Source: Clostridium estertheticum subsp. estertheticum
Lineage (GTDB): Bacteria; Bacillota; Clostridia; Clostridiales; Clostridiaceae
Direction: 5' to 3'
DNA length: 64,000 nucleotides
Assembly (NCBI RefSeq): GCF_001877035.1
Contig: NZ_CP015756.1
Span: 3,711,001-3,775,000, forward strand
Shown here: positions 23,589 through 30,903 of the stretch, piece by piece
How the letters are laid out: each line of letters begins with the position of its first letter
Position numbering within the stretch: position 1 is the stretch's first letter
Notes under the pieces: model-generated
What the model saw: the letters and a program-made list of their open reading frames with translations, nothing else
What the model was told of the DNA's origin: nothing
Database searches by the model: none
Program-made: the position numbers and the translations under genes

Positions 23589-25253
23589 TCACTCTAATAC
23601 TAATTCCTTTATAGATTTCCCCGGCGGCACGATTGGGTATACGCCTTCCTCTTTATCTATTACACAATCTATAAGCATAGGCCTTTTTTCTTTCGTTACT
23701 ATTTCGAGTACATTCTTTAATTGATCCCTACTTGTAACTCTATATGCTTCAATACCATAAGCCTGTGCAAGCTTTACATAGTTTACCTCATCACCAATAT
23801 CTGTTTCACTATATCTTTCATTGCTAAACATTCTCTGCCACTGTCTTACCATTCCTAAGGTATGATTATTCATAATCACAGTAATTATAGGAAGTTTATA
23901 TTTTGATATAGTTTGAAGTTCATTGCAGCTCATTCTAAAACTTCCATCACCAGTTACTAGTAGAACCCTTTTGTCTAAATTACCCATCTGACTTCCAATT
24001 GCAGCCCCTAATCCAAACCCCATTGTTCCAAGGCCTCCTGAAGTTATAAATGTTCTAGGATACTTGAATTTCCACATTTGGGCAGTCCACATTTGATGTT
24101 GTCCTACATCAGTTACAACAATTGTATCTTCCTCAAGAGCTCCATTCAAACATTTGAGCACATCAACATGCGTAAAACTATTTTGTTTTATATTTGTATT
24201 ATTTGTTACCTTGAGGTTCTCTATCTCCTCACGCCATACCTTTCTATCCTTTTGATCCATATTAGAAATTAAACCTTCTAGTATCGTATTCATATCTCCA
24301 ACTAAAGATAAGTCTATGCTCTTATTTTTATCTATCTCAGTCTCATCAATATCAATCTGAATGATTTTTGCAGCTGGTGCAAATTCATCTGCTTTTCCAA
24401 TTACTCTATCACTAAATCGTGCACCAATTGCTATAATTAAATCACTCCTTGTCACTGCTAAATTTGTTTCGCGAAATCCATGCATTCCTACCATTCCAAG
24501 AGATAATTTATGATCTCTTGGAATGGTACCAAGTCCCATTAATGTATTTGCCACAGGAATATCGCAAAGTTTCGCAAACTCACAAAATTTCTTTGAAGCA
24601 TTAGCTGTTTTAATTCCACCACCAGCATAAATTATAGGTTTCTTTGAAGACTTAATCATAAGAACTGCCTCTTGTATTTTTTTCATCTCTATATTAATAG
24701 TTGGTGTTTGTATTTTATCTTCTTTTTCTACCATTTTATATTCCGTTTCACTTAAGAATATATCCTTTGGGATATCAATAAGTACTGGCCCCGGTCTTCC
24801 ACTTTTGGCTATTTCAAATGCTTTTCTTATAATACCTGTTAATTCTTTTTCATCTTTTACAATGCAACTGTGCTTTGTAATAGATAAAGTTATTCCCATT
24901 ATATCTATTTCCTGAAAAGAATCACGTCCAAGCAAACTCCGTGCAACCTGCCCAGTAATTACAACCATTGGAATCGAATCCATATAAGCCGTTGCTATTC
25001 CAGTTATAGTATTCGTTGCACCAGGACCTGAAGTTACAAAACATACACCAACCTTTCCTGTGGACCTTGCATACCCATCTGCTGCATGAACTGCCGCTTG
25101 TTCATGAGCTGTTCTAATGTGAGTGAAATAATCAAGTTCATCATATAGTGCATCATAGAGTGGAATCACAGCTCCACCTGGATATCCAAATATAATATTT
25201 GACTCTTGCTCTTTTAGACACTTAAGTACTATTTGAGCTCCATTAAGTAACAT
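23589..25253 (-). CDS. ilvB: Acetolactate synthase large (catalytic) subunit
   Basis: This 554-residue thiamine-diphosphate enzyme condenses two pyruvates (or pyruvate and 2-oxobutyrate), the first common step of Val/Leu and Ile synthesis. The N-terminal domain has GYPGGAVIPLYDAL (residues 19-32) and the conserved catalytic Glu in RTAHEQAAVHAADGYAR. The C-terminal ThDP motif is GDGSFRMSCNELQT with its partner NNHTLGMVRQWQ. The biosynthetic IlvB type is supported by the preceding ACT-domain regulatory subunit and by the Ile T-boxes. The gene starts 27 bases after the small subunit with GAAGGTGAT as ribosome site. Confidence 0.92.
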   Translation of the reverse strand: MLLNGAQIVLKCLKEQESNIIFGYPGGAVIPLYDALYDELDYFTHIRTAHEQAAVHAADGYARSTGKVGVCFVTSGPGATNTITGIATAYMDSIPMVVITGQVARSLLGRDSFQEIDIMGITLSITKHSCIVKDEKELTGIIRKAFEIAKSGRPGPVLIDIPKDIFLSETEYKMVEKEDKIQTPTINIEMKKIQEAVLMIKSSKKPIIYAGGGIKTANASKKFCEFAKLCDIPVANTLMGLGTIPRDHKLSLGMVGMHGFRETNLAVTRSDLIIAIGARFSDRVIGKADEFAPAAKIIQIDIDETEIDKNKSIDLSLVGDMNTILEGLISNMDQKDRKVWREEIENLKVTNNTNIKQNSFTHVDVLKCLNGALEEDTIVVTDVGQHQMWTAQMWKFKYPRTFITSGGLGTMGFGLGAAIGSQMGNLDKRVLLVTGDGSFRMSCNELQTISKYKLPIITVIMNNHTLGMVRQWQRMFSNERYSETDIGDEVNYVKLAQAYGIEAYRVTSRDQLKNVLEIVTKEKRPMLIDCVIDKEEGVYPIVPPGKSIKELVLE

Positions 25254-25280
25254 ATTATCACCTTCTTTTTAGTTTTTTAA

Positions 25281-25547
25281 TTAAATCATCACCTGCGGTG
25301 CTGCGATCTCAACCTTAACTTCTTCAATTTCATATACATTTATAATTTTTCTAAGCTGCATCATCGCTTGTTCTATCCCTAAATTAGAATATTCCTCTAT
25401 TGTTATCCTTAAATCTGAATATCCATCAATTTCAACTTCTGTCATTACTAATCCTTTTATTTTAAATTCTTTTCTCCTTAAAGTGTTTGTAACTCTTACT
25501 AATGCGTCTATACCATGTTCCACCTTTGCACTTATAGTTTTATACAT
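25281..25547 (-). CDS. ilvN: Acetolactate synthase small regulatory subunit, single ACT domain
   Basis: The ATG at 25547 follows GGGGGAG and is chosen over an in-frame TTG at 25571, which lies in the terminator T-run of the leader. The 88-residue product is essentially one ACT domain (YKTISAKVEHGIDALVRVTN, then LVMTEVEIDG), the feedback-sensing part of the acetolactate synthase small subunit. Classical IlvN/IlvH are 90-170 residues, so this is the short form without the C-terminal domain. It is encoded just upstream of ilvB in the same operon and directly downstream of two tandem T-boxes. Confidence 0.8.
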   Translation of the reverse strand: MYKTISAKVEHGIDALVRVTNTLRRKEFKIKGLVMTEVEIDGYSDLRITIEEYSNLGIEQAMMQLRKIINVYEIEEVKVEIAAPQVMI

Positions 25548-25570
25548 TACAACTCCCCCTTTTACTTTCA

Positions 25571-25782
25571 AATAAAAAATCTTCCATCCCTATAAGCATA
25601 ATTAATTATGTTTATAGGGACGAAAGATTCGTGGTACCACCCTAGTTCGTAATTCAAATTAATGAATTACCTCATTATTTTTACAGCTCAGGAGTGATTA
25701 TTACATATCCTTAAAACATCAACTCTCAGCAACCGTTGACTCTCTGTAGTTTTAAATGTGATATTTTTATCTCCTTCATAGC
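25571..25782 (-). ncRNA. T-box riboswitch, proximal, Ile specifier
   Basis: On the minus strand stem I begins near 25782, with the conserved ACTACAGAGA (AG bulge) and specifier context AATCACTCCTGAGC, giving AUC (Ile) at 25698-25696. Stem III (GTAATTC/GAATTAC) leads to the T-box sequence AGGGTGGTACCACG at 25643-25630. The terminator TCCCTATAA/TTATAGGGA with a T-run ends at 25571. The UGGU bulge would pair with an A discriminator, as expected for tRNA-Ile. Only about 20 bases separate stem I from stem III, so stem II and the IIA/B pseudoknot are missing. This is a compact form. Confidence 0.85.
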
Positions 25783-25880
25783 TTTATTCATTATTTTATT
25801 ATATTTTTTATACCAGTAAAATTTAAAACTAAAACTTCTTGTATTGACAATTATACTTATCTAAGAAAACTATTTCTTAA

Positions 25881-26182
25881 AATAAAAAGTTTTCATCCCT
25901 ATAAACACATATATATATGTTTATAGGGACGAAAACTTTCGTGGTACCACCCTAGTTTATAATTCAAATCAATGAATTACCTTATTATCAGCTCCAAGAA
26001 ATCAAATTTAAATCACAAAATCTCTTTAAAACCTAGCCTTATAACGGTGGCATCCGTCCATGTTTACTTTATTTCAACTAAGAAGCTCTAGAGTGATATA
26101 TTTGTTCCCACATAACACCAATTCTCAAAAATTATTGGTTCTCTGTAGTTATGCCTTGGAATTTTTTTCTCCATCATCGCTT
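25881..26182 (-). ncRNA. T-box riboswitch, distal, Ile specifier
   Basis: On the minus strand stem I starts with GCGATGATGGAGA near 26180, contains AACTACAGAGAACC, and presents the specifier in ATATCACTCTAGAGC: AUC (Ile) at 26097-26095. A IIA/B pseudoknot-like element ACGG-ATGCCA-CCGT is at 26057-26044. The T-box AGGGTGGTACCACG is at 25953-25940. The terminator (TCCCTATAAAC ... GTTTATAGGGA, then ACTTTTTATT) ends at 25881. Its antiterminator and terminator are nearly identical to those of the proximal copy, which suggests a partial duplication. Confidence 0.88.
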
Positions 26183-26216
26183 TATAAATTTTATTTTAAA
26201 ACCAATCTTAATACAT

Positions 26217-26245
26217 ATAATATTCTAAATTCACACAATTGTCAA
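26217..26245 (-). promoter_or_regulatory. Sigma-A promoter of the ilvNB leader
   Basis: On the minus strand TTGACA (26245-26240), a 17-base spacer and TATTAT (26222-26217) form a near-consensus promoter. Transcription would begin near 26210 and pass through both T-boxes before ilvN. Confidence 0.75.
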
Positions 26246-26302
26246 ACAATTTCATATGTTTTTATAAAATTCTTTTATTCTTATTACCTTTAAAACAAAC
26301 AG

Positions 26303-26325
26303 CCAGTTAATATCATTTTAACTGG
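26303..26325 (-). terminator. Hairpin after the polysaccharide deacetylase gene
   Basis: CCAGTTAA (26303-26310) pairs with TTAACTGG (26318-26325) around a 7-base loop, 18 bases after the stop. The tail on the minus strand (CTGTTTGTTTT) is T-rich but interrupted, so strength is moderate. Confidence 0.5.
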
Positions 26326-26342
26326 TCATTTTGACGTGTTTA

Positions 26343-27062
26343 TTATTTGTTATTTTTAATTGGAAAATAAACTTCAGGTGTTTTATCATTAATAATTTTA
26401 AATTCATATCCATGATCTTTATAAAACTTTATTACTCTAGGTAATGCCTTACACGTGTTTTTATGCATATAGTCACAATGCATAAGCAGCATTATAGGAT
26501 GCTCCCTAACTGTTGTTTTAGTTGCTTCTCTATATAACTTGTCAGGAGGAGTATTACAATTAACTCCATCGGACATAACAGCATTCCAATCATATACTTT
26601 AAAATTATACCCATGAAGTTCTTCTAAAAAACCTTTAGTTAAATGTTTGCTACTACCCGAAGGAAATCTTATTATTGTTGGTTTAACTCCTATAATAGAA
26701 TTAATTTCATCCTGAGATTTAAGCATCTCAGATATAAATCCTTTTCTACTTGAATATATCTTATTATATGTGTGGGTATAAGTATGCAGACCTATACCAT
26801 TACCCTGCGTATATATTCTTTTTACCATATCCTCATAACCTTTTATTTGATTTCCTATAAGAAAAAAAGTAGCATTTACACCATTTGCTTTAAGTATATC
26901 CAGAACCTTATCTGTCATAACACTTGGTCCATCATCAAAGGTTAAATAAATTACTTTTTCATCATTTTTACTTAGTGTAGAATAAGCCATTGCTGTTTGG
27001 CTCCCTAAGAAACAACCTAAAAATAAAAAAATTGTGAACATAGTTAAACTTTTTCTCTTCAT
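26343..27062 (-). CDS. Secreted polysaccharide deacetylase (NodB domain)
   Basis: This 239-residue protein has a signal peptide (MKRKSLTMFTIFLFLGCFLGSQTAMA, cut near residue 26). A NodB-type carbohydrate esterase 4 domain follows. The motifs are intact: motif 1 YLTFDDGPS (about residues 40-48) with the catalytic base and metal Asp, motif 2 HTYTH (about 98-102) with the metal His pair, and motif 3 RFPSGSS. It probably removes acetyl groups from N-acetylglucosamine or N-acetylmuramic acid in the cell wall. PdaA-like enzymes act in spore cortex or lysozyme resistance, but the exact class cannot be fixed here. It is transcribed alone. Confidence 0.85.
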   Translation of the reverse strand: MKRKSLTMFTIFLFLGCFLGSQTAMAYSTLSKNDEKVIYLTFDDGPSVMTDKVLDILKANGVNATFFLIGNQIKGYEDMVKRIYTQGNGIGLHTYTHTYNKIYSSRKGFISEMLKSQDEINSIIGVKPTIIRFPSGSSKHLTKGFLEELHGYNFKVYDWNAVMSDGVNCNTPPDKLYREATKTTVREHPIMLLMHCDYMHKNTCKALPRVIKFYKDHGYEFKIINDKTPEVYFPIKNNK

Positions 27063-27240
27063 ATTATACCTCCATAAATATAGTTAATCTTAAATATATA
27101 TACATTCTTAAATTATTGTTACCTAATCTATACAAAATTAAAATACTTTTTTATTAGAAATAAAGTAACAAGATAGTGTATAATATCTTGTAAGATTCAA
27201 AACAATATATACTTAAAATAAAAATAGGTGGTGTTAATAA

Positions 27241-27501
27241 ATGAAACCTGTATTAATGTTTATAACCGACTGGTGTCCTTACTGTAAACAAGCACATTCT
27301 ATTATTACAGACTTAAAGAATACTAATCCAGAATATGCAAACATTGAAGTTAAAGTAATTGATGAAGAACTCCAACCAGAAATAGCTAAACAATACGATT
27401 ACTATTATGTCCCTACATTCTATGTAGACGGGGTTAAGATACATGAAGGCGTGCCATCCAAAGATATTATTCGTAAAGTATTCGACGAAGCTTGCAAGTA
27501 G
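27241..27501 (+). CDS. Glutaredoxin/thioredoxin-like protein (CPYC)
   Basis: This 86-residue cytoplasmic protein has the thioredoxin fold. The redox motif WCPYC is at residues 11-15 and the cis-proline is in YVPTFYVDG (about 57-65). Thioredoxins proper carry CGPC, so CPYC and the short length point to the glutaredoxin-like side. Clostridia generally lack glutathione, however, so its reductant is uncertain. The ATG is preceded by AGGTGGTG, closely spaced. A 7-bp inverted repeat (CAAGATA/TATCTTG) overlaps the likely -10 near 27179, hinting at repression. A long hairpin follows the gene. Confidence 0.8.
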   Translation: MKPVLMFITDWCPYCKQAHSIITDLKNTNPEYANIEVKVIDEELQPEIAKQYDYYYVPTFYVDGVKIHEGVPSKDIIRKVFDEACK

Positions 27502-27510
27502 TTCTATGTT

Positions 27511-27559
27511 ATTAGTAGCCAGAGGTAGGTAACGTAGTTACCTACCTCTGGCTACTAAT
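27511..27559. terminator. 23-bp perfect hairpin shared by convergent genes, overlapping the cutC stop
   Basis: The 23 bases at 27511-27533 (starting ATTAGTAGCCAGAGG) are exactly complementary to 27537-27559, with a 3-base loop. The last residues and stop codon of the cutC gene lie inside the right arm. Neither side has a convincing T-tract, so it may stabilise 3' ends or block convergent transcription rather than act as a classical terminator. Confidence 0.7.
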
Positions 27560-28225
27560 AGTATTAACTAATATTTTTAAACTATCAATATTTATTTCTC
27601 CAAATACTGATTTATCATTTCTTACTGCAGTTCCAAAATGATACGCAGGTGCCTTTGTTTTTTCATTAACATCTTTAATATTTTCAGCATTTAAACCGCC
27701 CCCAACTATTACGTTAATATGTTTTGATTTCTCTACCATATTTTTGATAACTGGAATGTTTTTGAGTATATCCCCTTTTCCACCTGATGTAAGAACGTTT
27801 TTAATTTGGCCATAATTCGCTAAAACTTCTATACCTTTAACTGGGTCTAACAGCTCATCAATAGCCCTATGAAAGGTTACATCAATGCCATGACATGCTT
27901 TTAAAAGCTTCTCTAAAGAAGGCTCACATATCTCATTTTTTCTATTTAAAACACCAAATACCACACCATTTACATTTAGTTCTTTTGCAATTATAATATC
28001 TTCTACCATAAGCTCAATTTCCTCATCTGTATATGTAAATGATTTTCCATGTGGTCTTATCATAACATTTACTGGTATCTTAACACTTTGCACTGCTCTT
28101 TTTATTAGAGCATAGCTGGGCGTCAAACCGCCCTCGGATAATGCACTAACAAGTTCTATTCTATCAGCACCACTTTCTTCAATTCTTTTTACATCTCCTA
28201 TTGTCGCTGCAATAATTTCAATCAT
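27542..28225 (-). CDS. cutC: CutC-family protein
   Basis: This 227-residue TIM-barrel protein belongs to the CutC family. Typical phrases are IGDVKRIEESGADRIELVSALSEGGLTPS (residues about 8-36), VMIRPHGKSFTYTDEEI (about 54-70), GVVFGVLN (about 86-93) and VTFHRAIDE (about 115-123). CutC was first linked to copper tolerance, but a metal role is disputed and the true activity is unknown. Its C-terminus and stop codon are encoded inside a 23-bp perfect hairpin shared with the convergent glutaredoxin-like gene. It is transcribed alone. Confidence 0.87.
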   Translation of the reverse strand: MIEIIAATIGDVKRIEESGADRIELVSALSEGGLTPSYALIKRAVQSVKIPVNVMIRPHGKSFTYTDEEIELMVEDIIIAKELNVNGVVFGVLNRKNEICEPSLEKLLKACHGIDVTFHRAIDELLDPVKGIEVLANYGQIKNVLTSGGKGDILKNIPVIKNMVEKSKHINVIVGGGLNAENIKDVNEKTKAPAYHFGTAVRNDKSVFGEINIDSLKILVNTISSQR

Positions 28226-28345
28226 TTTTAAGTCTCCTTTGTGAAAATATACTCTAGATTATATCTATTTGTTATTTTACCATATATAATATATTATTAA
28301 GTTAATATTTCTATAAACGACACTTCATTAAAGGGAGAGATTTTA

Positions 28346-29296
28346 TTGATTACATATATTAATAATAAAGCACATGAATTTAATGACTTAGAACAAGCAT
28401 TTTCTGAAGATCCAGATACAAAAGAAATGTTTTGGCTTAATATTAGCAATCCAACTGCTAATGATTTTAAATTTCTTAAAAACAAATTTAATTTCCACCA
28501 TCTCACTATTGAAGACTGTATGCATAAAGCTAAGAGGTCTAAAATAAACGATTATAATGATTATCACTTTCTAATCATTTCCACAACAGATAATAATGTT
28601 AGCAATGCCTTTTCTTATAACAATATATATATATACATTAGTTTGAATTATATTATAACAATACATTATGGTGAAAATAAATCCATAAAAAAGATTATAA
28701 ATGACATAAACAACGGACTCTCTATTGTATCTAATGGAAGTGATTTTGTTTTATATAATATACTTGATGATGCAATAGACCAATTGTTTATTGTAACCGA
28801 TAAAGTCGAAGAGAAAATCAATTTTTTAGAAGAAGAATCCATGAACAACCCTGTTCAAAGTACACTTAACAATATTATGAAAATTAAAAAAACCGTAATT
28901 AAGCTTAGGCGAGTTGTTTCTCCACTACGAGAGGTTTTAAATACTCTCCTTCGCCATGATGATATTATAACTGAAAAATATAGAGTATATTTCACTGATA
29001 TATATGACCATGCACTTAGAATATATGACTTAATTGAATCTGACCATGAAATGGTTACATCTTGCCTTGAGCTTTATTCTTCCCAGCTATCAAATTCCAT
29101 GAATAAAGTTATGAAAGTCTTAACAATAATTACTACTATTATGATGCCCCTTACAATAATCACAGGGATTTATGGAATGAACTTTCAAGATATGCCCGAA
29201 TTACATTACAAATACGGCTATTTTATTACTATATTTATAATGTTTTTCATTTCTTTTTGTGAAATTATATATTTCAATAAGAAGAAATGGTTATAG
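28346..29296 (+). CDS. CorA-family magnesium/cobalt transporter
   Basis: This 316-residue protein has a long cytoplasmic N-terminal domain rich in helices, then two C-terminal membrane segments. Between them lies the CorA signature GIYGMNFQDMPEL (about residues 271-283), which contains the GMN selectivity motif. The C-terminus ends in basic residues (NKKKWL), as usual for CorA pentamers. The start is TTG with AGGGAGAG upstream. It is a single-gene unit with a 13-bp hairpin terminator. Mg2+ is the default substrate; Co2+ or Ni2+ are also carried by family members. Confidence 0.9.
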   Translation: MITYINNKAHEFNDLEQAFSEDPDTKEMFWLNISNPTANDFKFLKNKFNFHHLTIEDCMHKAKRSKINDYNDYHFLIISTTDNNVSNAFSYNNIYIYISLNYIITIHYGENKSIKKIINDINNGLSIVSNGSDFVLYNILDDAIDQLFIVTDKVEEKINFLEEESMNNPVQSTLNNIMKIKKTVIKLRRVVSPLREVLNTLLRHDDIITEKYRVYFTDIYDHALRIYDLIESDHEMVTSCLELYSSQLSNSMNKVMKVLTIITTIMMPLTIITGIYGMNFQDMPELHYKYGYFITIFIMFFISFCEIIYFNKKKWL

Positions 29297-29299
29297 TAA

Positions 29300-29346
29300 A
29301 AAATTGGTACAAGCAATTAAATAAATTTATTGTTTGTACCAATTTT
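29300..29346 (+). terminator. Terminator after corA-like gene
   Basis: AAAATTGGTACAA (29300-29312) pairs exactly with TTGTACCAATTTT (29334-29346). It starts 4 bases after the stop, and the final Ts are part of the stem. Confidence 0.7.
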
Positions 29347-29398
29347 ACACTTGACTTCTTTATTAAGATTTTTATTCTTTTCTACCGCTAGGCCATCC

Positions 29399-29447
29399 AA
29401 TATAGATAATAATTTCTAATATGAGACAGCCCATAATTATCTATATT
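29399..29447 (-). terminator. Hairpin at the 3' end of the 86-aa gene
   Basis: AATATAGATAAT (29399-29410) pairs with ATTATCTATATT (29436-29447), which overlaps the stop codon of the gene ending at 29446. No T-run follows on the minus strand, so this is a weak call. Confidence 0.35.
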
Positions 29448-29706
29448 AAAATTCACTTTCCTCTACCTTCTCAATAAACTCAACACCTTCTAATTCAGCT
29501 AAAGCATCCTGAGTGGCAATATCGTCTACAACTTTAGCATAAAGAATTACGCCTTTGTTTATATCTTCATCCCACTCAAAATCAGTCATCACGCTATTAA
29601 TGCCTAAATATTCACCCATAGTACTTGCACTAATATTCGAGCCCCTATAAGTATCAAGACCCTCCTGGGTAATTATAATTTCATAAGTCTTATCATTAAC
29701 TGACAA
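29446..29706 (-). CDS. Small acidic protein of unknown function
   Basis: I do not recognise this 86-residue protein. It is acidic (about 20 Asp/Glu, few Lys/Arg) and soluble. It begins MSVNDKTYEIIITQEG and includes SASTMGEYLGINSVMTDFEWDED, then a strand-like ILYAKVVDD and a C-terminal acidic helix. The pattern suggests a small alpha/beta domain. The ATG is preceded by AAGGAGG, and it stands alone between the CorA gene and the chemoreceptor. Good ribosome site, sensible composition and lack of overlap make it a real gene. Confidence 0.6.
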   Translation of the reverse strand: MSVNDKTYEIIITQEGLDTYRGSNISASTMGEYLGINSVMTDFEWDEDINKGVILYAKVVDDIATQDALAELEGVEFIEKVEESEF

Positions 29707-29844
29707 TTTTTTGCCTCCTTAAATATATTTTTATATACTTAATATAATATTCTACATAAATCTAAAAATATACATCCACCTTTTGCACTTGCCTGACGAG
29801 GTTACTATACTTCCTTATAACACCGCTGTCATCAACATATGTTA

Positions 29845-30804
29845 CTAAATTAGTTTTTTACTATATGAACTTAACTGTGTTTTTGTTTCCTCCAATTGCC
29901 TCTCTACAACACTGGCTTCCTCTATATGATTTACTATAGCATCAGATGTGATTTTTAAGATTTTATCAACATCTATTATTTCTTTGCTCATATTTTCAAT
30001 GTGTTGTTTTTGATTTGTTAAAATATCTATTACACCCTTTACTTCCTGTTCCACTTTCGCTACGGAAGAAAGACTACCCTCTATTTTTTCTACAGCATTA
30101 TCAGAAGCTTTAACGCCCTTAGCAATAACCTCATTAGATTTATCCGAATTATTTAGAACTATCTTTGTTTCATTCTCAATACTTCCTATTAAGTCTGAAA
30201 TATCTTTAGTGCTTTGTTTCGTCATTTCAGCCAGTTTTTTTATCTCACCTGCCACTACTGCAAAACCTTTTCCCTGCTCTCCCGCTCTTGCTGCTTCAAT
30301 TGCTGCATTTAAAGCCAAGAGATTAGTTTGGCTTGCAATGCTGGTTATTAACTTAACAACTTCATTGACTTGGCTAAACTTTCTAGCCAAGTCATTTATA
30401 CTATCAGTAGTAGTCTTATTCTCTTTTTCTAAAGATTTTATTATTGTTACCATTTCTTCAATAGCCACTTTGCCCTCGTGAGATTTCTTAACTGTATCCT
30501 CCGTAATCTCAATGAGTTTATCACCTTCTAAGTGTAAGCTATCGGTTAATGCATTAGTATTTTTTGTTAAGTTAGAAATCTCATTCATATGTACTTTTAC
30601 TTTATCTGCAAGTTCACCCAAAACATTATGATCACTATCTACAATATGGTGTTGCTTTACAGTTTCCGATAACAACTTACTCATATCCTTAATAAAGCTT
30701 GTAGTTTCATTATCAAACTGAACTTCCTTTTGCACTGTTTCATCTGAAGACTCACTAAGTCTACCTTCTATTACAACAGACTCTCTGTTTTTAAATAATT
30801 TCAT
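29845..30804 (-). CDS. Soluble methyl-accepting chemotaxis-type signalling protein
   Basis: With ATG at 30804 (GGGGG seven bases upstream) the product has 319 residues; an ATG at 30825 with GGGGTG is an equally possible start. There is no membrane segment, so it is a cytoplasmic chemoreceptor-like protein. The conserved hairpin tip that contacts CheA/CheW reads [24 protein letters not shown], in the middle of a long coiled coil. The N-terminal 70 residues have no recognised sensor domain. The gene follows a GGDEF-EAL sensor gene in the same direction, 99 bases away, so a shared signalling role is plausible. Confidence 0.8.
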   Translation of the reverse strand: MKLFKNRESVVIEGRLSESSDETVQKEVQFDNETTSFIKDMSKLLSETVKQHHIVDSDHNVLGELADKVKVHMNEISNLTKNTNALTDSLHLEGDKLIEITEDTVKKSHEGKVAIEEMVTIIKSLEKENKTTTDSINDLARKFSQVNEVVKLITSIASQTNLLALNAAIEAARAGEQGKGFAVVAGEIKKLAEMTKQSTKDISDLIGSIENETKIVLNNSDKSNEVIAKGVKASDNAVEKIEGSLSSVAKVEQEVKGVIDILTNQKQHIENMSKEIIDVDKILKITSDAIVNHIEEASVVERQLEETKTQLSSYSKKLI

Positions 30805-30903
30805 TTCTTTTCCCCCAATTTTCATTATTAACACCCCGTAACTGATCTTCACAATGATATTATCGTATAAACATGATAAAAAGATAGGTTTCTCCACAAA
30901 AAA

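Noticed and set aside
25548-25571. Upstream TTG start for ilvN
   Set aside because: It lies in the terminator T-run of the proximal T-box and has no ribosome site, whereas the ATG at 25547 follows GGGGGAG.
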